From assembly GCA_022826705.1 (NCBI GenBank), contig JAJDUJ010000017.1:1-64000 (forward strand): a DNA stretch of 64,000 nucleotides, read 5' to 3'. A model generated the notes under the pieces. The model had not been told where the DNA came from, did not search any database, and saw only the letters and a list, made by a program, of their open reading frames with translations. The stretch comes from Acidimicrobiia bacterium. Lineage in GTDB: Bacteria; Actinomycetota; Acidimicrobiia; Acidimicrobiales; Bin134. How positions within the stretch are numbered: the stretch's first letter is position 1; the number at the start of each line of letters is the position of its first letter. A program made the position numbers and the translations under genes. Positions 20,397 through 29,259 of this stretch are shown here, in pieces.

Positions 20397-21409
20397 CCTC
20401 TCAGCCCGGTGAGTCCTCAGCCCGCAGATCCCTTCTTGGGCGTCAACCCGTGAGCGCCCCCTCGCTCGACGAGCTGTTCGAATCGGCCCGGACCGGAAAC
20501 CGGCGGACGTTGGGCAGACTGCTCACCATGGTGGAACGCCAAGACGACAACGCCGTCATGGTGTCCGAACGGGCCCACCGCGATGCCGGACAGGCACGGG
20601 TGATCGGGGTGACCGGCGCCCCGGGCAGCGGCAAGTCCACCATTACCGGCCGACTGGCCGCCGTCTCCGGTGCAGCCCGGCCCGCCATATTGGCCATCGA
20701 TCCCAGCTCTCCTCTGACCGGAGGGGCCATATTGGGCGACCGCATCCGCATGGACAACAACGTCAGCAGCAGTACTTTCATCCGGTCTATGGCCACGCGG
20801 GGCCACGCTGGTGGGTTGGCGGTGGCCGTGCCCGACGCTGTCCGGGTACTCGACGCCGCGGGCTGCGACCCGGTCATCGTGGAGACCGTAGGCGTTGGCC
20901 AGGTGGAGGTGACCGTCGCCGCCGCCGCTGATACCACCGTGGTGGTGGTGACCCCCGGCTGGGGCGACGCGGTGCAGGCCAACAAGGCAGGGTTGTTGGA
21001 GGTGGCCGACATCTTCGTCGTGAACAAGGCCGACCGGCCCGACGCCCGCGGTGCTCGCCGAGACTTGGAATTGATGCTCGATCTCGGACACCGGGGAGAC
21101 TGGCGAGCCCCCATTGTCTTGACCACCGCCACCGAGGGGGAGGGCATCGACGACTTGTGGTCGGAGATCGAGCGCCACACCTCATATCTTCACCACTCCG
21201 GCGAACTGATCCGCCGCCGCTGCCGACGCCGTCGCAGCGAAGTGGCCGACAGGATCGAACTCGGCTTGCGCGACCGGGCTCTCCGCATCATCGACGACCA
21301 GTCCGGTGAATCGGCAATGGTCCGCGTCGAGCGCCACGAGCTCTCCCCTGCCGCGGCTGCCGAGCAGTTGCTGGCGACTCTGATCCCCGACAACCCTCCA
21401 GAAGAGTGA
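20393..21409 (+). CDS. meaB: MeaB/ArgK-type G3E GTPase chaperone of the mutase
   Basis: At 338 aa it resembles MeaB, which guards acyl-CoA mutases by gating cobalamin transfer and release. Walker A is GAPGSGKST, GDRIRMDN and VETVGVGQVEV are the switch regions, and VNKADRPDA is the base-recognition NKxD. The C-terminal dimerisation arm is basic (RRRCRRRRSEV). GTG 20393 overlaps the small-subunit stop by 4 nt. Given the mutase residues it would serve an isobutyryl-CoA mutase, so MeaI-like is an equal name. Confidence 0.92.
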   Translation: MTSQPGESSARRSLLGRQPVSAPSLDELFESARTGNRRTLGRLLTMVERQDDNAVMVSERAHRDAGQARVIGVTGAPGSGKSTITGRLAAVSGAARPAILAIDPSSPLTGGAILGDRIRMDNNVSSSTFIRSMATRGHAGGLAVAVPDAVRVLDAAGCDPVIVETVGVGQVEVTVAAAADTTVVVVTPGWGDAVQANKAGLLEVADIFVVNKADRPDARGARRDLELMLDLGHRGDWRAPIVLTTATEGEGIDDLWSEIERHTSYLHHSGELIRRRCRRRRSEVADRIELGLRDRALRIIDDQSGESAMVRVERHELSPAAAAEQLLATLIPDNPPEE

Positions 21410-21410
21410 C

Positions 21411-23126
21411 ATGAGCACCTACTCCGCCCCCTTGGAAGACATCGCCTTTGCTCTGCGCCAAATTGCCGGTTTGGACGACCTGGCCCAGCTGCCCGCATGG
21501 AGCGATGTCGGACTCGACCACACCGAAGACCTCCTGGCCGAGGCCGGGCGACTGGCCGCCGAAGTCATGGCCCCCCTCAATCGAACCGGCGATGAAGTAG
21601 GCAGCGTGCTCGACGCCAACGGCAACGTCATCACCCCCGAGGGATTTCGGCAGGCCTACCAGCAGTACATCCAGAGCGGCTGGACCGCGGTGTCGGCCCA
21701 TCCCGAACACGGAGGGGCCGGATTTCCGCTGGTGGTCGACGTGGCCATCCAGGAGATGTTCACATCAGCCAACATGGCGTTCTCGCTTTGCCCGATGTTG
21801 AGCCAGAGCGCCATCGGCGCACTCAGCACCCACGGCAGTCCCGAGCAGAAGCACCTCTGGTTGCCCCCGCTCACCAGCGGCGCCTGGACCGGAACCATGC
21901 TTTTGACCGAGCCCCAAGCGGGCTCAGACGTCGGCGCTCTCACAACTCGAGCCGAACCCCAAGGAGATGGGAGCTATCGCCTGTGGGGCCAGAAGATCTT
22001 CATTACGTGGGGCGAGCACGACATGGCCGACAACATCGTTCACATTGTGCTGGCTCGCACTCCCGACGCACCGATGGGCACCCGGGGAATCTCCTTGTTC
22101 ATCGTGCCCAAGTATTTGGTGGAAGCCGACGGCACGCTGACCCAGCGAAACGACATTCGGTGCATCGGGCTTGAGCACAAGGTGGGCATACACGCCAGTC
22201 CCACCTGTGTGATGGAGCTCGACGGAGCAGTCGGAGAGCTGGTGGGGGAAGAGGGCGAGGGCATGCGCCTTATGTTCACCATGATGAACAAGGCCCGCCT
22301 CTTGGTGGGGCTCGAAGGTCTGGCGGTTGCCGAGCGGGCTTACCAGCAAGCGGCGGTCTTCGCCGCCGACCGGCGCCAGGGTAGACGCGCCGACACCGAG
22401 CCCGGTGACCAGGCACCGATAATCCAACACCCCGACGTGCGCCGCATGCTTCTGGACATGCGAGCCCGTACGGAAGCCATGAGGGGGTTGCTGCTTCTCA
22501 ACGCGGCCGCGGCCGATCGCGCCGCCAGCCATCCCGATCCGGACCACCGCCTACAGGCCCAGCAGCGGGCTGAACTGCTGACGCCGGTGTCGAAGGCCTG
22601 GTGTACCGACCAAGGCGTCGAGGTGGCCTCACTGGGCATCCAGGTACACGGCGGCATGGGATTCATCGAGGAAACCGGGGCCGCCCAGCATTGGCGGGAC
22701 AGCCGCATCGCCCCCATCTATGAGGGCACCAACGGCATCCAGGCCATCGACCTGGTCGGACGCAAGCTTCCCATGGCCCATGGCGCTCCGCTGGCGTCGC
22801 TACTAGAAGACATGACCGGTTTGGACAAGAATTTGGACCAGGCGGTCGCCGCGGTGGCCGATGCCGCCCGTTGGCTGGGCGAGCACCCCGGCGACGACGC
22901 TTTGGCCGGAGCCACCCCGTTCCTCGAGATGCTCGGTCTCACCGTTGGCGGTTGGGTCATGGCTCAGACGTGGGACACGTCCCGACTACTCGAATCGGCC
23001 GAACCGGAGCGGGCTGACTTCTGGAGGGCAAAGCAGACATCCAGCCGCTTCTACCTCGATCAGATCCTCCCGACGGCCCCTGCCCTGCTCTCCGCCGTCA
23101 CTTCTGGAGCAGCCGCCCTGGACTAG
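21411..23126 (+). CDS. Acyl-CoA dehydrogenase (long form)
   Basis: The 571-aa flavoprotein belongs to the larger ACAD group with a C-terminal extension, as in DmdC and FadE5-type enzymes. LTEPQAGSDVGAL and KIFITWGEHDM are the FAD/substrate regions, and QVHGGMGFIEE and IYEGTNGIQAIDL carry the FAD-binding and catalytic Glu region. It starts 1 nt after the MeaB-like stop, so it belongs to the mutase operon, where it could desaturate butyryl-, isobutyryl- or a related acyl-CoA. The exact substrate is inferred from context only. Confidence 0.9.
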   Translation: MSTYSAPLEDIAFALRQIAGLDDLAQLPAWSDVGLDHTEDLLAEAGRLAAEVMAPLNRTGDEVGSVLDANGNVITPEGFRQAYQQYIQSGWTAVSAHPEHGGAGFPLVVDVAIQEMFTSANMAFSLCPMLSQSAIGALSTHGSPEQKHLWLPPLTSGAWTGTMLLTEPQAGSDVGALTTRAEPQGDGSYRLWGQKIFITWGEHDMADNIVHIVLARTPDAPMGTRGISLFIVPKYLVEADGTLTQRNDIRCIGLEHKVGIHASPTCVMELDGAVGELVGEEGEGMRLMFTMMNKARLLVGLEGLAVAERAYQQAAVFAADRRQGRRADTEPGDQAPIIQHPDVRRMLLDMRARTEAMRGLLLLNAAAADRAASHPDPDHRLQAQQRAELLTPVSKAWCTDQGVEVASLGIQVHGGMGFIEETGAAQHWRDSRIAPIYEGTNGIQAIDLVGRKLPMAHGAPLASLLEDMTGLDKNLDQAVAAVADAARWLGEHPGDDALAGATPFLEMLGLTVGGWVMAQTWDTSRLLESAEPERADFWRAKQTSSRFYLDQILPTAPALLSAVTSGAAALD

Positions 23127-23130
23127 CCGC

Positions 23131-23161
23131 CTTGGGCAAGCCGCTCTACTAACCGCCCAAG
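23131..23161. terminator. Weak bidirectional terminator candidate
   Basis: CTTGGGC and GCCCAAG (23131-23137, 23155-23161) are inverted repeats between two convergent genes with a 17-nt loop. No clear T-run follows on either strand. The call rests on position. Confidence 0.3.
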
Positions 23162-23559
23162 CGCTCGCGGGCCGAGGCGCTGCGGTCCAACAAGTGAGCA
23201 GGCACCGTCGCCCCGTTTACCACCACGTCTCCGCCAGCGTCGTCTCCGGCCCCCGCCGGCAGTTCCTCAACGTCGCCGTTCGATCCAGCAGCCAACTCCC
23301 CCGCCTCGGCCGCCGCCTCAGCAGCAGCCTCAGCGGCGGCCCGCTTGACCAGGAAGTCCTCCCACTCAGCCTCTTTGACCAGCTTGTCCCGGTGGATCGA
23401 ACCCCGCTCGGCCCCGCTGTCGAATCGCACCCAATAGCGCAACCAGCGCATACCGGTGTGCATCATCACCTCTCCGGAAGTTCCCTCGGCAACCCCGGCC
23501 AAGTCTTCGGCAAGGACAACTCGCTCTCGCCGCTCCAAGACATCGGATCTACCGGCCAT
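23149..23559 (-). CDS. Uncharacterised actinobacterial-type protein
   Basis: The 136-aa protein has a conserved-looking N-terminal part (GTSGEVMMHTGMRWLRYWVRF, then SIHRDKLV) that looks like a small beta-barrel. A charged helix (about residues 62-90) is rich in Ala and Glu (AAAEAAAEAAAEAG). An acidic Gly/Asp linker leads to a C-terminal VPAHLLDRSASARERL motif that may be a short docking helix. There is no signal peptide or membrane helix. I do not recognise a function. It stands alone between the acyl-CoA dehydrogenase and the M23 peptidase. Confidence 0.65.
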   Translation of the reverse strand: MAGRSDVLERRERVVLAEDLAGVAEGTSGEVMMHTGMRWLRYWVRFDSGAERGSIHRDKLVKEAEWEDFLVKRAAAEAAAEAAAEAGELAAGSNGDVEELPAGAGDDAGGDVVVNGATVPAHLLDRSASARERLGG

Positions 23560-23737
23560 TCCCTCAGGGTATCTGTGACATGCAGACCCGGAGAAACCGC
23601 CGCAGAACCCTCGAATTCATTGACCACAACCACCACATCAGTCACACTGAACTCATCAAGGGGTGCTTGGATTAATGTTGCAATTTGGTTACGTTTATAG
23701 CCATCGCCCCCGCCTCCGCGGATTTCGATAGCTCCTC

Positions 23738-25078
23738 ATGCGCAGATTCAATCGGATCCTCGTCCTTCTAACAGTCATAGCGCTGTTGGGATTCAGCGCA
23801 CCCAGCGCAGCCCAGGACTCCTTCGTGGAAGAGCGGCAGCAGCAGATTGAAGAAAAGAAGCGAGAGATCGAAGAGCGTCGCCGAGAGCAGCTCACACTTC
23901 AGCGCGCCTCACTGTTTGCCATCAAAGAGCTCGATGTAACCAATACCCAGATTGAAGAGGTTGATCTGCATCTCAAGCAGGTCAATTCGTGGATCGCCGC
24001 GGCCGAAGCCCGCTTGGGAGCGGTGGAGCTCTCCCGCACCACAGCCCAAGAGCGGGTCGTCGACGCTCAAGAGCGAGCCGCCGAAGTGGGGCTCGAGATC
24101 ACCGCAATACGAGAGCAACTACAAGACCAAGTGGTCCAGATCTATCTCGACTTCGTATACGAGCCCAATTTCCTCCTCGAAGACGGCGACCCCAACCGAA
24201 ACGCCCGTCGCCAGTTCTACATAGAGGAGCTGGGGGCTGACGCCCAAGTGCTCATTGACCGGCTGCGTCGGGCATTCGACGACCAGGAAGCTTCGGTGCG
24301 GCAAGCCGAGCAGGCCCAAGCCGACATCGAGCAGGCGCAAGCCGACATCGAAGAGGCATTGACCGAGCTGGCCGAGCTCAAGGAAGCCCAAGAACTGCTC
24401 CAAGAGGAGTGGAACCGAAAGCGGGAACTCCTCCAAGCGAGAATCACGCTCGAAGCCCAAGAACAAGCCGACATCGAGAGCGAGATATCTGGACTCGAGC
24501 AGAACATCGAAGAAATCGAAGACGAGATCGAGCGTGAGCGAGAGCGAATCCGCCTGGAAGAAGAACGGCAGAGGCGCGAGGCAGAGCTGGCCCGCTTGGC
24601 CGAGTTGGAGCGTCAACGCAAGGAAGACTTGGCCCGCTTGGCCGAGCAGGAAAGGGCGGGCCAATTCGACAACATCGAGATACCTGCTCCCCCCACATTC
24701 TTCCGTCCGGTAACCGGAGAAGTGGTATCCGGGTTCGGCAATCGGGTCCATCCCATCTTCGGCACCGTTCGCTTCCACGCCGGACTCGACTTCGCCAACA
24801 ACATGGGCGATCCCATCCTTGCTGCTGCCTCCGGCACCGTCACCCAAACGAGATGGCGAGAGGGCTACGGGAACACCATCGTCATCGATCACGGGGGTGG
24901 GTGGACGACTCTGTATGCCCATCTCTCGGGTTACAACGTGTCCACCGGAGAAGAAGTCGATATCGGAGAGCAGATCGGCCTTATCGGGAGCACCGGGTGG
25001 TCCACCGGCCCCCATCTCCATTTCGAGGTCCGCTACCGAGGGTCGCCCCGAGATCCCGCCAAGTACCTCAGCCTCTGA
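23738..25078 (+). CDS. Coiled-coil M23 (LytM-domain) murein hydrolase or hydrolase activator
   Basis: The 446-aa secreted protein has a signal peptide (MRRFNRILVLLTVIALLGFSAPSAAQD, cleavage near residue 27). A long coiled coil runs over about residues 28-310, with Gln/Glu-rich heptads and a QADIEQAQADIE duplication. The C-terminal LytM domain has HPIFGTVRFHAGLDF and HLHFEVR, so the zinc-site His/Asp/His pattern appears intact, unlike EnvC-type activators. It probably cuts peptidoglycan cross-links during division or growth. The 178-bp upstream gap shows no riboswitch that I can recognise. Confidence 0.9.
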   Translation: MRRFNRILVLLTVIALLGFSAPSAAQDSFVEERQQQIEEKKREIEERRREQLTLQRASLFAIKELDVTNTQIEEVDLHLKQVNSWIAAAEARLGAVELSRTTAQERVVDAQERAAEVGLEITAIREQLQDQVVQIYLDFVYEPNFLLEDGDPNRNARRQFYIEELGADAQVLIDRLRRAFDDQEASVRQAEQAQADIEQAQADIEEALTELAELKEAQELLQEEWNRKRELLQARITLEAQEQADIESEISGLEQNIEEIEDEIERERERIRLEEERQRREAELARLAELERQRKEDLARLAEQERAGQFDNIEIPAPPTFFRPVTGEVVSGFGNRVHPIFGTVRFHAGLDFANNMGDPILAAASGTVTQTRWREGYGNTIVIDHGGGWTTLYAHLSGYNVSTGEEVDIGEQIGLIGSTGWSTGPHLHFEVRYRGSPRDPAKYLSL

Positions 25079-25191
25079 TCACATCGGGATCAGCGCGTTT
25101 GGCGGCCGGGGAGCCGACGAGCATTGATGATCCCCTACGGCAAGCCTCAGCTCGGTTGTCTTTGACCCGGCCTCACGGCAAGACTGAGCCA

Positions 25192-26358
25192 ATGGAGGCC
25201 TTGGTCTTTGAGCGCAAGCCCGCTCGCTATGTGGCCGCCGCGGTGGCTTCACGGGTGGTGCCCGGTGCGGGTGGCGGGGTAGGCCCACTCCGCTTGCGCG
25301 ACATCGAACCGCCTGAACTGCCCGGACCGGAATGGCACACCATTCGACCTCGGCTGACCGGCATATGCGGATCTGACCTGGCCACCGTGGAGGGCCGGTC
25401 CTCCCGCTATTTCGAACCGCTGGTGTCGTTCCCGTTCGTCCCCGGTCACGAGGTGGTGGGCGTCGACGAGGATGGGCGTCGATTGGCACTCGAACCGGTT
25501 CTGGGTCCAGAGGCCCGAGGCGAACCGCCCCCCTTCCCCGGCGCTGCCCCCGGCGACGGAGACGACTACGGCTATCTCCTCGGAGGCACCATCAAGGATG
25601 GAATCCAGATTGGCTTTTGCTCCAGCACGGGTGGCGGATGGGGAGAGATGCTGGTGGCGCACCAGAGCCAACTCCATCCAGTGCCCGATCACTTCAGCGA
25701 CGAGGCTGCCGTCATGCTGGAGCCCGCGGCCGGTGGAGTCCACGCCGCCGTGAAGGCCCAAGTGGAGTCCGGGGCCTCGGTGGCCGTACTGGGAGCAGGC
25801 ACCATGGGATTGTGCTCGCTGGCCGCATTGCGGTGGCTCACCTCCGCCGGAACCATCATCGTTACCGCCAAATACCCCCATCAACGGGACCTGGCCGATG
25901 CTCTGGGCGCCGACATCATTGTCAACCCCGATGAAGTTCGACGCGCCGTGCGGAGGTTTAGCGGCTGTCGGATGTTGGGCAACTACCTATCGGGCGGGGT
26001 GGATATCACCATCGACGCGGTGGGCAGTCCGGCATCGGTAGCCGATGCCATCGCCATCACCAGGCCTAGGGGCCGAGTGGTGTTGTTGGGCATGCCTGAA
26101 TCAGCTCGAATCGACCTGACCGGACTATGGCATCGTGAGACCGAACTGGTCGGCGCCTACACCTACGGAACCGAGAACCTTCCGGATGGACAAACTGCCA
26201 CCAGTTTCGCGATGGCATTCGATTTGGTGGCTTCAGCCAATCTGGAGCGCTTGGTCTCGGCCCGTTATCCCCTGGACCGCTTTCGGGAGGCCGTCGCCCA
26301 CGCCGCCGAGGCCGGTGCTCGAGGCGCTATCAAGGTGGTGTTCGAACAGAACGCTTGA
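25192..26358 (+). CDS. Medium-chain zinc-type alcohol dehydrogenase
   Basis: Start ATG 25192 gives 388 aa; the open frame runs further back into the M23 gene but that is not coding. Catalytic-zinc motifs GICGSD and PGHEVVG and the Rossmann loop AVLGAGTMGLCSL are present. The four-Cys structural-zinc lobe that usually follows PGHE is missing and is replaced by a Pro/Gly-rich stretch. Substrate unknown. The end is 3 bp from the convergent Ldh2-type gene. Confidence 0.88.
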   Translation: MEALVFERKPARYVAAAVASRVVPGAGGGVGPLRLRDIEPPELPGPEWHTIRPRLTGICGSDLATVEGRSSRYFEPLVSFPFVPGHEVVGVDEDGRRLALEPVLGPEARGEPPPFPGAAPGDGDDYGYLLGGTIKDGIQIGFCSSTGGGWGEMLVAHQSQLHPVPDHFSDEAAVMLEPAAGGVHAAVKAQVESGASVAVLGAGTMGLCSLAALRWLTSAGTIIVTAKYPHQRDLADALGADIIVNPDEVRRAVRRFSGCRMLGNYLSGGVDITIDAVGSPASVADAIAITRPRGRVVLLGMPESARIDLTGLWHRETELVGAYTYGTENLPDGQTATSFAMAFDLVASANLERLVSARYPLDRFREAVAHAAEAGARGAIKVVFEQNA

Positions 26359-26361
26359 TCG

Positions 26362-27429
26362 CTATAAGCCCAGCGGAGCCAGTCCGAAGTCGGCACCAAT
26401 GGCACTGATCTCCTCCACCAGGGCAACCGGCAGGGGAATGCCCCGGGCTAGCCGCTCGGCCCGGTTCTCGTGCTCGATCTCGCCGGGCACATAGATCCGG
26501 TCCACGCCCTCGGCCCGCTCGGTGTTGTGAACGTCTCGAATGAGCTGGTCCATCTGCTCTCGAAACCGGTCCAATCCGCAGAACCGCTCCAGATCCAAGG
26601 TCAGAAACATCCAGCCCTTGGCCAGCCGGCGATTTCCCACCAATTCGCACTCCGTCTGCTCGGTGTGACCGAAGCTGCTGCCGGCAACTATCCCGGAGAG
26701 CACTTCCACCATCAGCGCGATGCCAAACCCCTTGTAGCCCCCGAACCAGCACAGATTCTGGGCTGAAGCTGTCGCCGTGTCCGTGGTTGGCCGGCCCAGA
26801 TCATCGTTGGCCCATCCCTCGGGGATGGTTGGATCACCGCGCTTTTTGGCCAGCAATATCTTGTTTCCGGCCACCGCGGTGGTGGCGATGTCGTACACCA
26901 CCGGCAGTTCTTCCCCGGCGGGAACCGCCCAGGAGAATGGATTGGTCGAGAAGATGCCCGATCGGCCGCCGTAGGGAGGCACAATGGCCGGGCCGTTTTG
27001 CACTGCCATGGCGAAGCAGCCGGCTTCAGCCGCAGGGAGGGTGTAGTAGGCCAAGGCACCCAGGTGGGTTCCCTCTCGTACGGTGACCGCCGCCACCCCG
27101 TGGGCTTTGGCCCGCTCCACGGCCAGTTCCATGGCCGCCACCCCGGACACCTGCCCAAATCCGACGCCACCGTCCATCATCACTGTGGCACCGTCGTCTC
27201 GAATCACAGACACTTCTGTGACTGGCCGAAGATGGCCAGACTTCAGCCGGGCCACGTACAGCTCGATCAAGTGGGCGCCATGGGAGTCCACACCCCGCAG
27301 GTCAGCTTCCACCAGGTTGTCGACCACGACTTCAGCTTGATCGGGGGGCACCCCCAATCCCTCAAGAATGGCGATCTCGTAGCGCCGCAGGACGTCATGA
27401 TCCACTAGGACCACATTGGCATCGCTCAC
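26362..27429 (-). CDS. Ldh2/malate dehydrogenase-type NAD(P)-dependent oxidoreductase
   Basis: The 355-aa protein belongs to the YlbC/ComC-type family, distinct from classic LDH/MDH. LRGVDSHGAHLI carries the catalytic His, and THLGALAYY, PPYGGRSGIFSTNPFSWAVP and GGYKGFGIALMVEVLSG are family motifs. Members reduce 2-keto acids such as sulfopyruvate, ureidoglycolate or 2,3-diketogulonate; substrate not determinable. The start GTG 27429 overlaps the DoxX stop by 4 nt (GTGA), so the two genes are coupled. Confidence 0.9.
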   Translation of the reverse strand: MSDANVVLVDHDVLRRYEIAILEGLGVPPDQAEVVVDNLVEADLRGVDSHGAHLIELYVARLKSGHLRPVTEVSVIRDDGATVMMDGGVGFGQVSGVAAMELAVERAKAHGVAAVTVREGTHLGALAYYTLPAAEAGCFAMAVQNGPAIVPPYGGRSGIFSTNPFSWAVPAGEELPVVYDIATTAVAGNKILLAKKRGDPTIPEGWANDDLGRPTTDTATASAQNLCWFGGYKGFGIALMVEVLSGIVAGSSFGHTEQTECELVGNRRLAKGWMFLTLDLERFCGLDRFREQMDQLIRDVHNTERAEGVDRIYVPGEIEHENRAERLARGIPLPVALVEEISAIGADFGLAPLGL

Positions 27430-27944
27430 TGTGAAGCAGCTTTGTCAGGCTTGGGCGGGCGATAGAACACAGCGAGCTGTGTCAACCCCGCCAGCACACC
27501 GCCGCCGGCGCCAATCGCCAGACCAACGTAGCCATCCCAATCGTCGTCGATTCCCAACGCGCTGTCCACCGACCACTCCATGGGCCCCAAGGTGGCCACC
27601 GAAGCCGCGACCACCGCCAGCACGAAGGTGTACTCCCAGCCTTCCCGCACGATCATGAAGCCGTTGTGGCGGTGAACCGTCCACGCCGCCACCACCATGA
27701 CCCCGACCATCCCCGCGGCCGCCAGGGGAGTGAGAAATCCCAGGGCCAACAGCAAGCCCGCGCCGATTTCCGTGAGCGCTGCCATCCAGGCATGTAACTT
27801 GCCTGGCTTCATCCCCATGCTGTCGAACCAACCGGCGGTACCGGGGATGCGGCCGCCTTGAAAGATCTTGCCGTATCCGTGGGCGGCAAACGTAAGCCCG
27901 ATACCCACCCGTAAAATCAGCATTGCCAGATTCATCTCGTCCAT
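27426..27944 (-). CDS. DoxX-family membrane protein
   Basis: The 172-aa protein has four predicted membrane helices: MLILRVGIGLTFAAHGYGKI, the region around ALTEIGAGLLLALGFLTPLAAAG, VLAVVAASVATLGP and the C-terminal LAIGAGGGVLAGLTQLAVF. RVGIGLTFAAHGYGKIF is the DoxX signature. DoxX-type proteins are linked to quinone or thiol oxidation systems at the membrane, but this one is not characterised. Start is ATG 27944; another ATG seven codons upstream exists. Confidence 0.85.
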   Translation of the reverse strand: MDEMNLAMLILRVGIGLTFAAHGYGKIFQGGRIPGTAGWFDSMGMKPGKLHAWMAALTEIGAGLLLALGFLTPLAAAGMVGVMVVAAWTVHRHNGFMIVREGWEYTFVLAVVAASVATLGPMEWSVDSALGIDDDWDGYVGLAIGAGGGVLAGLTQLAVFYRPPKPDKAASQ

Positions 27945-27978
27945 AGGCCCACAGTACTGGCCCATCTAGGCTGGGCAC

Positions 27979-28236
27979 GTGCCCCTCTGGCTCAGTGTTC
28001 TCATCGCCATTCTCGCGGGGATGGTCCTGATCCGGGTCGGCATCGGCGTGCTTTTGATGATTCGCCAGCCCCTCCCGCCGCCTCCTCCGCCGGGTGAGTT
28101 GCGCAAAGTGAAAATCACCTATCGGTGCTCAATCTGCTACACCGAAGTCCGCATGACCGTCGCCCCCGAGGAAGACCCGGCGCCTCCCCGTCACTGCGGC
28201 GATGACATGGATTTTGTGGCCCCAATCGACGATTAG
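27979..28236 (+). CDS. Small membrane protein with zinc-ribbon-like tail
   Basis: The 85-aa protein starts at GTG 27979. One N-terminal membrane helix (LSVLIAILAGMVLIRVGIGVLLMI) is followed by a poly-Pro linker and a cytoplasmic tail with CSICYTEVRMTV and PRHCGDDMDF; the Cys pair plus Cys/His could bind zinc. The function is unknown, though similar small proteins recur in actinobacteria. It is divergent from the DoxX gene. Confidence 0.75.
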   Translation: MPLWLSVLIAILAGMVLIRVGIGVLLMIRQPLPPPPPPGELRKVKITYRCSICYTEVRMTVAPEEDPAPPRHCGDDMDFVAPIDD

Positions 28237-28319
28237 GGTTGGTTTTCCACAGGTTGTGAACAAATCTGGGTACAAACTACAAAGCCGTAACTAGCGCGTC
28301 ACCTGGTCGCAACCAAAAA

Positions 28320-28595
28320 TCAATGCCATTGAGTGGCCACCAGCATCCCAGCCAGCAGCAAACCAAGACCCCCTAGCAGGTACCAGTTGTTGGTGTCTCC
28401 GGGCAGCAGCGCCACGTAGTTCAGCACAATCACGATGGCGCCCAACACCAACAGGGCGATCATCAGCACCGGCACCCAGGTGGGGCTGACCTTCTCGGCC
28501 GAGACCGGTACGCGGGGAACGGCTTCGTTCTCGGGCCGGGTGCCTCTTGGGGTTACCCGTCCGCCTTGCACTCTTCGCTTCGTTGGCTTGGCCAT
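28320..28595 (-). CDS. crgA: Cell division protein CrgA
   Basis: The 91-aa protein has a basic N terminus, then SPTWVPVLMIALLVLGAIVIVLNYV (helix 1) and NNWYLLGGLGLLLAGMLVATQW (helix 2), the diagnostic CrgA layout with the PG-x-NN-WYLLGGLG hairpin. In actinobacteria CrgA coordinates FtsZ/FtsI-stage septum assembly with PknB-regulated growth. Its neighbours pabA/trpG, pknB and pstP form the conserved actinobacterial cluster, though pbpA, rodA and FHA genes are missing here. Confidence 0.93.
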   Translation of the reverse strand: MAKPTKRRVQGGRVTPRGTRPENEAVPRVPVSAEKVSPTWVPVLMIALLVLGAIVIVLNYVALLPGDTNNWYLLGGLGLLLAGMLVATQWH

Positions 28596-28662
28596 GGGCC
28601 AAGGATAGACCTGGAGTTATCTGGTTCTAGCCTTGAGCGGTCCCCAGATAACGTTGAACCCG

Positions 28663-29241
28663 GTGAGCCCCAGAATTCTGGTGATCGACAACTACGACTC
28701 GTTCGTCTACAACCTCGTCCAGTATCTGGGGGAGCTGGGTGCCGAACCCATCGTTCATCGCCACGACGCCCTGTCCCTGGAGCAGGCTCGCGACCTTGAA
28801 CCCGACGGTGTTCTCATCAGTCCTGGGCCGGGCCGTCCGTCTGATGCCGGGTTGAGCAACTCCCTCATCCAAGAGTTCTGCGGTATCCGGCCCGTCCTCG
28901 GTGTGTGCCTGGGACTGCAGTGCCTCGGAGAAGTCTTCGGCGGACAGGTGGTTCGAGCCCCTCAGGTCATGCACGGCAAGACATCGATCATCCACCACAC
29001 CGGAGACGGAGTCTTTGCCGGCCTCCCCAATCCGATCGAGGCAACCCGTTACCACTCGCTGATCGTGGAGCGTTCTTCAGTGCCCGATGTCTTGTCTATC
29101 ACTGCGGAAACCGATGACGGCCTCGTGATGGGGTTGCGACATCGTGAGCACCCGGTAGAAGGCGTTCAGTTCCACCCCGAGTCGATTCTCACCTCATCCG
29201 GCCACGACATGCTGTCTAATTTCCTGGCCCAGACTGGTTGA
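28663..29241 (+). CDS. pabA: Anthranilate/aminodeoxychorismate synthase glutamine amidotransferase
   Basis: A class I glutaminase subunit of 192 aa that provides ammonia to chorismate-using partners (tryptophan or folate synthesis). The conserved opening is [19 protein letters not shown], the catalytic Cys lies in [12 protein letters not shown], and the His/Glu pair in VQFHPESI. I start at GTG 28663 (VSPRILVID); a TTG ten codons upstream is also open. Dual TrpG/PabA use is common and cannot be decided here. It converges on pknB. Confidence 0.92.
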   Translation: MSPRILVIDNYDSFVYNLVQYLGELGAEPIVHRHDALSLEQARDLEPDGVLISPGPGRPSDAGLSNSLIQEFCGIRPVLGVCLGLQCLGEVFGGQVVRAPQVMHGKTSIIHHTGDGVFAGLPNPIEATRYHSLIVERSSVPDVLSITAETDDGLVMGLRHREHPVEGVQFHPESILTSSGHDMLSNFLAQTG

Positions 29242-29259
29242 TAGCTGCTGGCCGCTGGT

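Noticed and set aside
23560-23737. Possible c-di-AMP (ydaO) riboswitch before the M23 peptidase gene
   Set aside because: Such elements precede many actinobacterial wall hydrolases, but I could not find the conserved core or a convincing fold in this 178-bp gap.
28243-28251. TTTTCCACA, a DnaA-box-like 9-mer
   Set aside because: A single degenerate word 25 kb from dnaA, without neighbours; expected by chance.
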